From Tubiluchus corallicola (taxonomy: Eukaryota; Priapulida; Priapulimorpha; Priapulimorphida; Tubiluchidae), in the NCBI GenBank assembly GCA_030141605.1, contig JAQGDQ010000010.1, positions 497,501 to 559,500 on the forward strand: a stretch of 62,000 nt of DNA, in the 5' to 3' direction. Below the pieces are notes generated by a model. That model saw only the letters and a list, made by a program, of their open reading frames with translations, was not told the DNA's origin and ran no database searches. Below, piece by piece: positions 1-12,204 of the stretch. Every line of letters starts with the position of its first letter. The first letter of the stretch is position 1. Made by a program: the position numbers and the translations under genes.

Positions 1-441
1 GTGGTGTTTGTTCTCAGTTAGTCTGTCAGTTGGTCGGTCATCCCAGTTGCAGAGTTTGGAAAGAAAACACAAACTCCAATCATTTTTGGCCCTTCTTTGC
101 TGTGCATATCTCAATATGGATTCTACCTTTTGCTCAAATGTGGAAGTAAAATAAGATCAGCATTAAAAAGATCTTTTCTATAGCCTGTAAACGATAAAGG
201 CCATTAGCCAAGGTTAGTAAGTACTGCGGGAGGGCCAGTTTAATCGCTTGTAATGATAGCTGTAGGAAACCAGCATATACCTATGTCTACTACTAGTCTT
301 GCAGGTATCGAAAAGAGGTCATCAACTTTACTCCAGGTACGGCACATAGTTTGATATGACGTGCAAGTGGTATTGTCCACGTAGTCAGTTATAACGCATG
401 GTGACTTTGTCCATGAGGTCTGAAATTATTGGACAACTTGA
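1..441 (+). repeat. 441-bp direct repeat, left copy
   Basis: This stretch reappears at 1675-2115 with an offset of 1674 bases, and I found no mismatch reading the two side by side. The right boundary is sharp: after GGACAACTTGA copy one continues TTGCAAC and copy two GTGGGCA. The left boundary cannot be defined because the window starts at the repeat. I see no coding potential, no TG...CA ends and no primer-binding site. It could be a recent segmental duplication, the terminal repeats of an unrecognised element, or an assembly duplication. Confidence 0.9.
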
Positions 442-1356
442 TTGCAACGTATAAATTGTTGAGACAAGTGGTAGCTATTACATAGATTCATTACTTGATA
501 AACCTGTTTTATCTGCGTAAAATGCTGGTTTATTCGGTCCTGGTCCAGCGCAGTCTCAATTTTTGAACTTTTTCATTTCGATTTTAGTTTTGGTTTATTA
601 CTAATGTTTTCTGAAATTCAGCTTTGCCACGACAGGCCACTGTCAATAATCAATAGTATTAGAATTAGCACAATCAACACTATCGCCACTGCTGCAGCTA
701 CTGCTGCGGCAGATGAAATAGTGGCACCGTCATAGCGCTATTACTATTGTTTTTGTACCATTGCGAACCGAAACGTTGATTTTAGATAATGACTTATCCA
801 TTAAACAAGCTTCGTTTACTGCATTAAGTGAACTCGAAATGTCATCGGAAAAAGACTTGCAAAAAGCAAGTAGACAGTCGTAAATGCTAAGACATTTCAA
901 TGACTGAATTTTCTGTTGTAATTTTGAGGTTTTTTCTCGCAGCAAATTTACTTGGCATGCGCGCATCTCTTGAAAACGCGCGGTATCGGATAATTCCTAG
1001 GAACATTTATTGGATTTCTGTATGGAAAAGTCTCCAGAGAGAAAAATACGTAATTGGTTGTTGAAATCACCAAAAGTTTTGTCATTATGGTTAACAAAGT
1101 GACTGAAAAACACGTTTGTGTGGCAAAATTGTACAATTGTTGATATATGATTGTCTTGTGAGTTGTGCTTATTGCTTTTTTACAGTTTATTCCACCATCA
1201 CCAATGCGTGAAAAGCAAATTGATTTGAATCATGAGTATACTGTATAACCACTAACCAGAAAATACTGTAGAGCAAAGTTTTTATTTTAGTTCAATGACC
1301 TGTCCTGTTTAAATTAACAAAATGCAGATTTGTTAATTTACCATTATTATTACCAG
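442..1356. other. Unassigned spacer between the direct repeats
   Basis: AT-rich sequence with no convincing exon, RNA gene or transposon protein. Short frames near 730-1136 on the minus strand have no recognisable similarity and no repeated domain pattern. I see nothing else to annotate. Confidence 0.5.
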
Positions 1357-1613
1357 CCGATATAGTCTAGTGGTAAAGTGTCCACTTTCCGTCTGGTAGG
1401 TCGTGAGCTCGATACTGTGGCTGGGTCATAACAAAGACCTTAAATGTGGTACCTGCTGTTGCACTGCCTGGCGCGTAGTATTTAAGGTGAAACTGGTGTA
1501 ATAATAATCTCAGTTATGTAGGTGTAGTTACAGTCGGCGATAAAGCCCTCAAGGGCTTGCGTTGTCTGTTGAATTTAAAGCCGACTTTAAATAAAGGTTA
1601 TTATTATTATGGT
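1357..1613 (+). mobile_element. tRNA-headed SINE, family 1
   Basis: The 5' part resembles a tRNA gene with an internal polymerase III promoter: a box A-like TAGTCTAGTGGTAAAG and a box B-like GGTCGTGAGCTCGATAC about 40 bases later. A tRNA-unrelated body follows with GGGTCATAACAAAGACCTTAAA, and the element ends in TTATTATTATTA, the kind of short-repeat tail left by LINE-driven insertion. The same body motif (GTCATACCAAAGAC) occurs in a minus-strand copy at 45479-45680. It lies in the spacer between the two 441-bp repeats. No protein is encoded. Confidence 0.75.
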
Positions 1614-1674
1614 GTAACGTGCATGTCAGCTTCCCACATAAATAGACTAGTGTAGTAGCTTACGTCATGTGAGT

Positions 1675-2115
1675 GTGGTGTTTGTTCTCAGTTAGTCTGT
1701 CAGTTGGTCGGTCATCCCAGTTGCAGAGTTTGGAAAGAAAACACAAACTCCAATCATTTTTGGCCCTTCTTTGCTGTGCATATCTCAATATGGATTCTAC
1801 CTTTTGCTCAAATGTGGAAGTAAAATAAGATCAGCATTAAAAAGATCTTTTCTATAGCCTGTAAACGATAAAGGCCATTAGCCAAGGTTAGTAAGTACTG
1901 CGGGAGGGCCAGTTTAATCGCTTGTAATGATAGCTGTAGGAAACCAGCATATACCTATGTCTACTACTAGTCTTGCAGGTATCGAAAAGAGGTCATCAAC
2001 TTTACTCCAGGTACGGCACATAGTTTGATATGACGTGCAAGTGGTATTGTCCACGTAGTCAGTTATAACGCATGGTGACTTTGTCCATGAGGTCTGAAAT
2101 TATTGGACAACTTGA
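1675..2115 (+). repeat. 441-bp direct repeat, right copy
   Basis: Second copy of the sequence at 1-441, same orientation, apparently identical. Perfect identity in non-coding DNA means a very young duplication or an assembly artefact. The sequence after it (from 2116) is unlike the sequence after copy one. Confidence 0.9.
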
Positions 2116-4812
2116 GTGGGCAGATGTTTTTGGTGGTAGAGATTTCCACGAAGTTTGGTGACAATTTGTCTCATTGCTGTAATCGTATCGTTGGGAGCTG
2201 CTATGGGTGTACCGACAAACCGTTGAGAGACGGATCCATGTTTGAGGTGACCAGGCACCTCCAGTACGGTAACAACCCAGACTGTAAGTTGCACAATTTA
2301 GTATTTGCTTATCTGTTGCTAGCAATTGCATGAAAGCTGGACTTAACCTCCTTGCTGTTCAAGAAATTTGTGGTGACATTAAGAGACACTGAGGCGTCCT
2401 ACGTTAGACTTTGTAGGCCTACGCAACCTCCATGGTGTATTTCTAAGTGAGATAATGCCGGTTGATCATCCTAGCATTAGCGAGGACTACATCATTTGGG
2501 TTGGCGTGTAGTTAGGCAAATAGGTACCCCTTTTTAGTTATGTTTAGCTGTTGTGCATTATTTACTAATTTATTTGTTAGTTTATTGACTTGACACTGTA
2601 AGTCCCAGGCTTAAAGGGTTTTGTTTATTTTGTAAGCACGGTAAAAGGTAACCATATTTAGCACATTCAAAAGTAGTTAAATTAGTGTTTGACTAATGAT
2701 AGTGTTTTTTTACATATGTTTTTGTCTTTGCTTAATAATTATTTCTACAATATTTATGCAATTGATTGTTTGTACATTAGTTGCCTACGCATCGTCGTTT
2801 GCATTATCACAATGAGTGCAACAGATTACTCCAAGCAAAATAAATTGCACCTCCTACATCCGAACCACTCTGCTCAGTAGATAGGCCCCCCGTAGACTGC
2901 GTACAAACTTGCCACTGTCTAGGGCTGACAGGTAGATGATTGGTCGCCCCTTTCTTTAACTCGGTCAGGCCAGTCAAATTGTTATCCAGCGACTACCTTC
3001 GATCAAACAACCTACCCCTAGTCGTCAGATCGTCACATATTGTTATTATTACGGTATTACCTCAATCATAACTTATTACTTCAGTCGTAATTTTAGTAAA
3101 TTGCACACAGGTTTTTGGAAATATTTTCTCCCTGCGTTGTACATATAGTATAAATTTATCTTAATCATGTGGCGCCAATCTATTTTGACTAAGAAAGAAA
3201 GCTTATTGTAAGTTGGGGCTCATTTTTTTGCCCATTGGTGACATTTTCCTGCTATGAGATAATTACAGTAAGTATTTGCTTGACGATAGAACGGGTAGAA
3301 CTTCTCTTGAAGTTATATCATCGTGCTGTTAGTCAAGTAAGGCAATATTGTTCTGCTACTGAATATACCAGAATATAGAAAAATTTTACGCCGTGTTCTT
3401 CAAATACCAAGGAAGTTCTTGTAATATGACATTTGTAATAGGTTCTCATTGCAGTATGACAACGTATTGCTGATTACGCACCCTCTTACAAAGATAATTG
3501 TTAAACATACTCTAAATCTCTTGAAATCTATTGATAACCTTAATAATGAACTATTGAGTACATTATCAATCTTAAATACTCACAGTAGCTTAAAAACGTT
3601 GGTAAAGGGTAACATTTATGTTCATTTTTATGACAATGATCGAATATGACAATAGCACTTTGCATTTTATTGGACGTTGAACAACGAGATATTAATTTAA
3701 CAAAGTAATAGGTCGAGTAGGTCTACACTTTTTCTTTTATGAGAAACATTGAGCAAAATCGAAATGCATAAATGTTCATGTTCAATACGTATATAAGTTA
3801 GTATAATAGTATTAGTTATTCTTGGCCTGCTGTCTGCTGAAACTATTTTCTCAAATGTGGATCGTGTCGCCATCTGTACGAGCTGATATAAATAAAAGCA
3901 TTCCATGCAGTTGCACCAATGAAGCCGCATATTAACAATGCTGAACTGTGTCGCCTCGTGACATCGAAAAGAAGATTTTGAAAAATGCATAGCAGGTTTT
4001 AGCGGATTTAACGAAAAGTGTTTATAAATGGCGACCAATAGATTATAGTAATTGTTTCCTGTTTTCAGTTTTACTAATAATTATGATTATTACAACGAAA
4101 TGCAAATAGGAAATTATTGACAAATAGGAGTTTATGAAAATTAATATGTGACAGCTAACTACCAGTAATGAAGAACGACATTGATAGTTTTTGTTACTGA
4201 TACTGTATGTAATAGAATCTCATTTTACACTTTCTGCTGTAATTCGCTCCATGCACGTCGCATTGTAGTCAGAGGAAGCAGCTGTGTACAAGATTAGTTC
4301 CCGAATTTTACCGCAGAACTAAAATATCATGATGGAGTATCTTGAACTGACGGTTGCGTGGTGCCTATAGACGCCTACTCCTTGACATCTTTTAACTGCT
4401 TCAAAGATTCACCAGTTAATTTACTAATCAAGATGAAAGACCTATGCTTGTTTAAATTGAGTTTAGCTAGTTAATTATTGTGAAATTGCAAATTTATAAA
4501 AACAACAAGCTACGAAACCTTGCGCTTGCGTTTCTCATTGCTAGCTTTGTCATACAGGAGTACAACTAAACGTTTACGCAGACATGAGTTCACTCAGCTA
4601 TCGCTGCTTCTGTTAGCACCTCATACACTTGTCATATAGGCTTCTCACTCTGTCATAAGTTTTCTCTTTCTGCAGATGCTGTTAAAAGTCTAGTCGCAAC
4701 CAGAATTGGCATGAAATGCTAATAGAGATGATGTTTTTTCTGAGCCCACAGCATTAACCATTTCATATGGCCTTTATAAACTCACGATAGCCATTTTTTT
4801 AACCAGCTGGAA
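2116..4812. other. Unassigned intergenic DNA
   Basis: About 2.7 kb of AT-rich sequence. Frames such as the minus-strand 113-codon one at 3697-4038 show no known domain, no neighbouring splice signals and no repeat of the pattern in another frame. No RNA gene or transposon end is recognisable. Confidence 0.5.
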
Positions 4813-6222
4813 GTATGGCCGCCATATTGGACGCACCTAAATCCCTGGCTTCTAAAGCATAGATCTAAATACTAAAATCATCACCCTACTTTTTGTCTTA
4901 GAATGTGCAATATAGCTAATATATTACACAAGCGGTTACATTTTGACAGCCGTCTTAAAATCCTCATTGAGGAGTTGTCGCTGATTTTTAAGAAACATTA
5001 TATATGAATTTCTTGACCTCGAAACTCTATATTTAGACACCAAAACCGGCATCTTATCTGCTGTAACAGCTAAGAAGCCGCTTTTAAGATTAGCAACAGC
5101 TAGGGTAAAAAGGGCTAATGTTGGACAATGAGTTTCACGTTTTCCTAAAAACAATTAAACTACCTGGACGTTGTTTTTTCCTTTCATTGTTAATACTGCC
5201 ACATCTTATCTTTAGACTGACATTTTCACCATTGCCTAGCAGTTCGTTTTCACGTAATCGTATGGTCGTGAACATACAAGCTTACTCGCTGAGTACGTTA
5301 ATCCTTATTGTACTAACTTTTTTAATTTGCTGATAAACAGACCTGATGTATCAATCATTTTCAGCATCCTCTTAGAAAAAGGGTTTATTTTATAAGTTAC
5401 TTCTTCTCTGATGTTTTCTTGCCTCACCTTTGTTAAAAAAATATTTGCTTGTCTATTATGCAACCCACTGATGCAGTGTCCGGCTTCACCCGAAGGCCTA
5501 GGCTAATGTCGGACAATTGAATTTTTGTGTCCGACTTTTCGATGGAATTAATTGCTTTTGTAGGTAAATAACAGTGATTTGGCCCAAAATAATAAACCGT
5601 TTGAACCAAAATATAAAAATATATGATTTTGATCATTTTAGAAACATGGGTAGAAAACCGTTTACGATACGGCTGGCGAAAATGTTGTAAATATAAAAAA
5701 CTTAAAGAATAAGAGAGGAAAACTTCAGCAGTGGAGCTATGACTACATGCAATCTGTCATCAATGCATATTATTCACGGAGAAAATGTTAATGAGTGCGT
5801 TGGAGCTTTCCTAATTATTCTATACTGTATAACATTTCTCCGTTGGAGCTTTCCTAATTTATTCTATACTGTATAACATTTCTCTCATGTCGTCAAAGAT
5901 CAATCTCGATGTTGCAAACAATTTAAAAAATTTAAATGCATAACCACAAAGTTGCTTATTACATCCGACGTTACCCTGCCAACTGTCCGACATTACCTAC
6001 AAGTGTCCGACATTATCCCGTTTTTGAAATGACGTTGCAAGGCATATAATCATCACAGCATTTTAGATTTTATGCAGCTACCCCCTTTTCTGTACTGCCT
6101 GATTCGTTAACAGCATAGCTTTAATTTATAGGTAAAAATGTCGATAGAAAGTCTTTCTTCTCCGACATTAGCCCAATTTACCTCATATTGTCGGCCATCT
6201 CGAAAATGGCGGCCATATTGGA
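4813..6222. mobile_element. Possible DNA transposon with inverted GTCCGACATTA motifs
   Basis: A short word related to TCCGACATTAGCCC recurs in both orientations: inverted at 5112-5125 and 5501-5513, and direct near 5527, 5964, 5984, 6004 and 6162. The outermost pair (GGGCTAATGTTGGA at 5112 and TCCGACATTAGCCC at 6162) are inverted. A further inverted-looking pair built on ATGGCCGCCAT lies outside, at 4813-4831 and 6203-6222. Arrays of short subterminal motifs in both orientations are typical of hAT-type and some other DNA transposons. I see no transposase, so this would be non-autonomous. The exact ends and any target-site duplication were not resolved. Confidence 0.35.
5799..5885 (+). repeat. 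Two-copy 43-44 bp tandem repeat
   Basis: The unit beginning GTTGGAGCTTTCCTAATT and ending in ACATTTCTC occurs at 5799-5841 and again at 5842-5885. The copies differ by one inserted T and the last base. A recent local duplication inside the GTCCGACATTA-motif region. Confidence 0.85.
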
Positions 6223-8159
6223 AGACAGGCGATTGACTCATATCCAGAATTAAACACCTTGACGGTTCTAGGATTGTGCAGTCTTATAACTTCTAGGTGA
6301 AATGAACAAGATTTTCATTCTGCTAGATTATTCATGTCGGGAACCCGATGCCATTTTGTTTTTAGCTCATTAGACTGTGTAAGCTGATTGGCATCCTTTT
6401 TGGAGCCTAGCAGCAACTTCAGCAAGGTCGAGTTAGTAAAAATAATTTGCTTTTGTTTTTATAAAAAATGTTTAGGTGAAACACTGCATAATCGGCGTAG
6501 TTTCGTTTTCTGCGCGGTCAAATTGCGTCAAATTACACTGGAATAGATGTCACAGTGGCTTCTTAATGTTAATTTTCTGAACTTTTCTTTTAATTTATTC
6601 ATTGTTTGCACAAAAACTTGGCAGCCATTTCATTTTTTGCGTATTTTACTTTTTCCGCTAGTTAAAAGGGTTAAGTTGATAAAACTAATTATGTTGCATA
6701 TTTTTAGGAAAAAAACACCTCCAGGGTTCCACTTTTCTGAAGATTCGTCTAATCTACGAAACGTGAAGTCTGTATTAGCTGAGCTGGTCTACGCCAGCTG
6801 GTGTTAATCTAAGATCGTGCTGAACGACTGAATGGTCACAAGACACAGAGAGAGATTGTCAGTTAATATATTTATTTATTTATTTTCTTCTTTATTACAG
6901 CTCTTAGACGTTACATCTCTTAAGCCATTAAAACACAATTGCCAATAAAAGCAGCAGGAGCAAGTTTCATTAATCACTTATTAACCAGCGCCGTCAAGAA
7001 ATGTATTTTTGCTCACATATCTACTGCGAAATTCACAGCAGTATGTTAATTATTTTGAAACAATTAATAACCCCAACCCAACATCTCATTACCGTTTTTT
7101 GCAGAACTTGCCGACAATGCTGTCAAAACTCCCGAAAGTTGTTGCATCATTTTGTAATTTTTAAACGTGGCTTGTGCTGAAGTCTGTTTCTGCTGAAGAA
7201 AAATCGATTAGTGAAACTGTTTAGAACAAGATCATGATTTGTGGCAGCACTTAGAAGTGGTATTGAACGGAATGAAAAGCACGTTCCGAGTGATCCTCCT
7301 TTCCACTCGGATTTCTACTTCTGCTCCTCTTTTCTCAGCCAACTTTAAGCCAACAAAGTTATTTACTCGATAACTCTAATTCCGACTTCTTCCTATTCAA
7401 ACATCTCCATTTTATTCGCAGAGACAGATGCTGGTAGCAGGGAGTTGACATTGTGCCTTCCAGACCTAATCGATTGGAAAATGTGTCGATAAATTGTATT
7501 TGTATTGAACAGTTTCTTCTGGCGTGGAAATAACTGATATGGCCACTTATTAGTTATAAAGACCAGATGGGACATTTGTTATTGACTGTCAGCAGTTAAA
7601 TAGTAGTGAACATCTTACCTGGCTGCACTTACAGTATTTAACAAACTGAAACCACAACAACTCAATGTTGTCGAAGGAAAGGCTTTTCTCCCCATTTTTT
7701 CCAACTAGCATATTTCCACTACACACGTCTGAAAAGCAGGGTTTTACACTACAATGGTACAAGTTGGGAGTCATTTAAATATCTCACGACGACAGCAATT
7801 ACCGCTATTCTTGTAACGTCTGGTGTATAAATTGAGAGACGGATAACATCTTTGATTTAGGTTTTTCTGGCGACATCCACAAGATGTGCTAAATCATCTT
7901 GTATGCACTGATGAATGTCATATGCAGATGTAAATTTTATAACGTATATGTTACTCATTATATTAATTATAATTTTATATTATAATATATTGTTTAATAT
8001 TAATTATTTCAAAAAATAACAATAATAAATACAGCATATTTAAACATTAATGCCCCACAGTAATTAATAAGCACTTAATTACTTAATTTTACACACAAAA
8101 CAACAGAAATTATTGGAAATTTAAAATAGCTACAAATTCTTTATTTCTAAGTTATTAGG
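6223..8159. other. Unassigned intergenic DNA
   Basis: AT-rich sequence without recognisable genes. A TTTA run followed by a pyrimidine-rich tract and CAG at 6867-6900 looks like a splice acceptor, but no plausible exon follows. The short frames at 6547, 7393 and 7589 have no supporting similarity. Confidence 0.45.
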
Positions 8160-8980
<821 letters not shown>

Positions 8981-9019
8981 CTTTTTCTCGCCTCTTTTCT
9001 CTGTTTACTAAACAGGCTC

Positions 9020-10732
9020 TGTCGTATGCCTTGTTTATATGTGTATTTCATTTCGGTGCTAAATCAAGAAGCAGAACCAAACACATGTAGTGGCGATCAG
9101 GTGGCCAAGCGTGAGGCTTCGCTGTCGTCTCTTTAATGGTACCGCTTTGAGAATAATGTGCTAACTTAAAACATAAAATGAGAAACTACTTGCGGCATTA
9201 ACGTTAATGTTAATGTTAATTAATACTTTACAACGAAAATACGCAGATATTAGTTCACTTGACTTATCGGATAATATATTTGAAACGTTTTAAAAGCACA
9301 GTTAAGTGCTTTATTGGAAATTCATTTATTATCGTGGATATATTTAATAGTGTCAATACTTTCAATTAATTCTGTATTTACAAGGTAGGTATGTACTAAC
9401 TAGTTTAATATATCAGAGCTACCAATCCTACGATTTTTTACAAAGAGTTTGAGCGAAATATCTTCGTTATAGCACTTGAAACTCGAAAACTGCTTAAGTT
9501 AAAGCATAAGATGTTATTTTATTTTTTCTTAATTCTTTCTTTTATGGAAACCGGTGATAACTTTGCTCAAGAGATTGAACTGTTTTTGTCAGTTTTAGTC
9601 ATGGATTCGAGTTAGACTATGCCATTGAGCATCTCGACTCTTTTATTTACTCAGAAAATCTGTCATTTGCGAGGAAAATGGAAACATTTACGAAAAAAGA
9701 TTGTACTTGCCCGATTCTGTCAGCAATGTACTTTCCTGGCAGTTCGGTCGGTTTCGTCTAGGTCCATAATATCTATTCTTAGTCGAATGTTATCAGCACC
9801 TTTTAACGCGCTGGTTACGCCATCTATTAAAATTAAGTTCAACTAATAGAAATTAGTTAATCTCAGCTTATTTAATTGAGTTTAATTTTTAACTAACTTT
9901 AATTTATTACATTCCCATATCGAGAATGTAACCCAACCCTCTGTTCCCACGAAATTCTGACATTTTTAAACCTTGCAATAACAAAAGTATGGAAGGTCCA
10001 CAGTCTTGACGCAAAAAGCTGCTAAATTTAATTAAAAATTTAATCACCGAGTTCATTTAGCACGAATTTTATCCATAATCTATTAAAATGTTACTGTGTA
10101 AATTGCAGTTATAACTTGATTTTTGCACATAACCAGTTTTTGCTGTTAAATATGTAATTACAATTTATTATTTATTACAATTCAAGCACTGTAATAAATA
10201 TCAATAAACGAACTAAAGGAATAAAAAACGATCAAACAAACGCTCGCACGCGCGCATGTGCAGACGAAAAAAGGAGGCCAGCAAGTCAATGAGTGAATGA
10301 ACAAATGAGCAAACGAAAGAACAAATACACTAATGAATGAATGAATGAATTTAGAAGCGAGAAAACTGAAGATACATGATGTGTCTGAACAATGTAGTAG
10401 AGTTTACAACACATTTAATAGATAAATCAGAACGCACTATTACAAGCGTGTCTTGAGAGTTATGACATGGTGGAGACTACTCTCCTGTTATGCATGCGCA
10501 TATTAAATAGTTATTGAGATATTATTACAAAAACTAGCTTGAGCGGTAAGATGTGTGCTTCACTGCAAAGTTATACAGCACAGGGCCTGGCTAATAACTG
10601 GATGCGTGTCAGCTGGCAAAAGTGTTCTGAGCATTTCATATGCCATTCTGCTTCCTAACAATTTCTCTATTAGCATCTGCGGATTCGGCGTCTTGTCTTA
10701 GAAGATAATCCTTGACAATTTGCTAGATCCTA
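9020..10732. other. Unassigned intergenic DNA
   Basis: No gene seen. Local low-complexity patches include GTTAAT repeats near 9200-9222 and a GAAT/CAAA-rich stretch near 10200-10350 with TGAA runs. A weak tRNA-like box A (GCTTGAGCGGTAAGA) near 10538 has no clear box B after it and is not called as a gene. Confidence 0.45.
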
Positions 10733-11481
10733 GTCCCCTTAGACGTACGAGGCAGGGGTTCAGGGGAGGGGGCGAATAACCTTCCCAGAACAAATAAATT
10801 TTACATTTTCAGGGCAAAAGCTATTTATTTTCAAGACAAATAATTGTATAATAAAATTTCCAGATTTAATATTGAATATTAAAAAATGCTTAAGATGCGC
10901 AAGAATAAAATGTGTACCCAAGGGCTTTAAAGAATGCAAAAGTAAACCTACAATTTCATTTTTCTGAAAATTTCTGCTAATTCCTGCTTGAAAAATGAAA
11001 ATATTTGTAAAATTCAGTTTTGCAAAAAATTTTCACAGTCTTTATTTTAACATTAAATTTGCGCATGTTTGCGTTCACTACGCCGTGACTACGGCATATA
11101 TATATAGCAATGTACCAATGTCGTTGTATCATTTGGAATAGGAATTCCGATTAGAAAAAATCGTAAATTGCGTTACTTCATTAAACATCAGTCATTACCC
11201 TCGACTTAATTTTGTTAAAAAAACTTCCATCTTTCTCTTGAAAGTCGGGGCTAGGCGACGAATGTCGGGGGATTGCGAATGGGCTTCACAAGTTGAATAC
11301 CTCTCTTCCACTAATCTGGCCCTGTGTGGGCCAATAAATATTTTAGTTTTTATCTTGTCAGTCTATATTCTACATAAGTTTGTTATTTGGAAATCATATA
11401 AACTAGGGCAGGTTAGGAAATTTTCAGGGCAAATTCCTTCTGTCCCCTTGTGAAACTTACTTACGTACACCTATGCCAGTC
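10733..11481. mobile_element. Possible non-autonomous hAT-like element
   Basis: The left end reads CCCCTTAGACGTACGAGG. The reverse complement of the right end reads CTGGCATAGGTGTACGTAAG. They share TAG(A/G)(C/T)GTACG in register, as expected for imperfect terminal inverted repeats with the GGCGTA/GTACG flavour common in hAT elements. CAGGGCAAA-type words occur near both ends (about 10811 and 11425), recalling the GGGCAAA words of the better-supported element at 52766-53350. I could not find a convincing 8-bp target-site duplication and there is no transposase frame, so the ends may be off by several bases. Confidence 0.35.
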
Positions 11482-11621
11482 TCGCCACAGTCACCTACAT
11501 TGGACATTGGGAAAGTCTTGTCGTTAAATGCTGGATGCCGACCTGTCGAAAGACCGAACAACAACAAATCACAAGATAATGAATGAATGGATGACTAAGA
11601 AAAAATTAATAAGTCATAGGC

Positions 11622-12089
11622 TTAAAGTACAAGAAAACACTCTTCATAAATAAAGTTTAAAGAATTCGTCTTGAAATTTTGCATCACTTGCTGTCTTCTT
11701 GCATACCGGGCTAGCCTTAACAGTAACGCTGTATAAAACTTGGAAATTTAAGCTGCCGCCAGGCGCAGTCACTTGATCGGTAAGTTGTTTTCATAAAAAT
11801 TTAAATAACATTGTATAAAATTTGAAAAATAATCGAAACACTCGTAGACACATTTCACTAACTAAGCAAAAGTAGAAATTACGATATCGCGTCAATAAAA
11901 TTTTTGGTGTGTCTGTGCTTCACACTAAGAAGGTTTTTCAGTAACATTTTTCCTATTGGCGCGAACATTTTAAATTCATAATTTTTCTATTTTCTAGTTA
12001 TATAAGACTTTCAAGCAAGTAAGCGTAATGCTAAGCAATATAACTTTGTTTGGGATATACTTTAAAATTACCTTTTGTTCCCCCTTTAA
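11622..12089 (-). mobile_element. TTAA-bounded mini-element, copy A
   Basis: Bounded by TTAA on both sides. Read on the minus strand it starts TTAAAGGGGGAACAAAAGG and ends TTTTCTTGTACTTTAA, giving short imperfect terminal inverted repeats (AGGGGAAGAAAA-like against AGTACAAGAAAA). The interior matches the other copies at 40124-40540, 49892-50341, 52592-53506 and 58069-58558, including a GCGCCAATAGG block. No coding capacity; it must have been moved by a protein encoded elsewhere. TTAA targeting is characteristic of piggyBac-type transposases, but the termini are not the classical piggyBac CCC ends. Confidence 0.8.
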
Positions 12090-12152
12090 TAACTAGTTTT
12101 AATAACTAAATCGTTTAGAGATTGTTTATGCTGTTTCTTTTTTCTTTTTCAC

Positions 12153-12204
12153 CTGAAGATCTTCCACGGTAGTGGATTGAAACGTTGTGCATAACGTTTC
12201 TTTA
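12153..12204 (+). ncRNA. Hammerhead-ribozyme-like core, probably a retroelement remnant
   Basis: The core words CTGAAGA and GAAAC are separated by a hairpin (TCCAC, loop GGTA, GTGGA). GAAAC then opens a second hairpin, ACGTT-GTGCAT-AACGT. This is the order and spacing of a hammerhead with short stem III, as carried by Penelope-like retroelements in their terminal repeats. The first core word deviates from the usual CTGANGA only in the allowed position. I could not build a convincing stem I with the flanking sequence, so catalytic activity is doubtful. Confidence 0.35.

Noticed and set aside
1-2115. The 441-bp direct repeats as LTRs of a retrotransposon
   Set aside because: No TG...CA termini, primer-binding site, polypurine tract or gag-pol frame in the 1233-bp spacer.
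3697-4038. 113-codon minus-strand frame
   Set aside because: Longest non-repeat frame after the receptor exon, but without recognisable domain, good start context or splice support; expected by chance in 62 kb.
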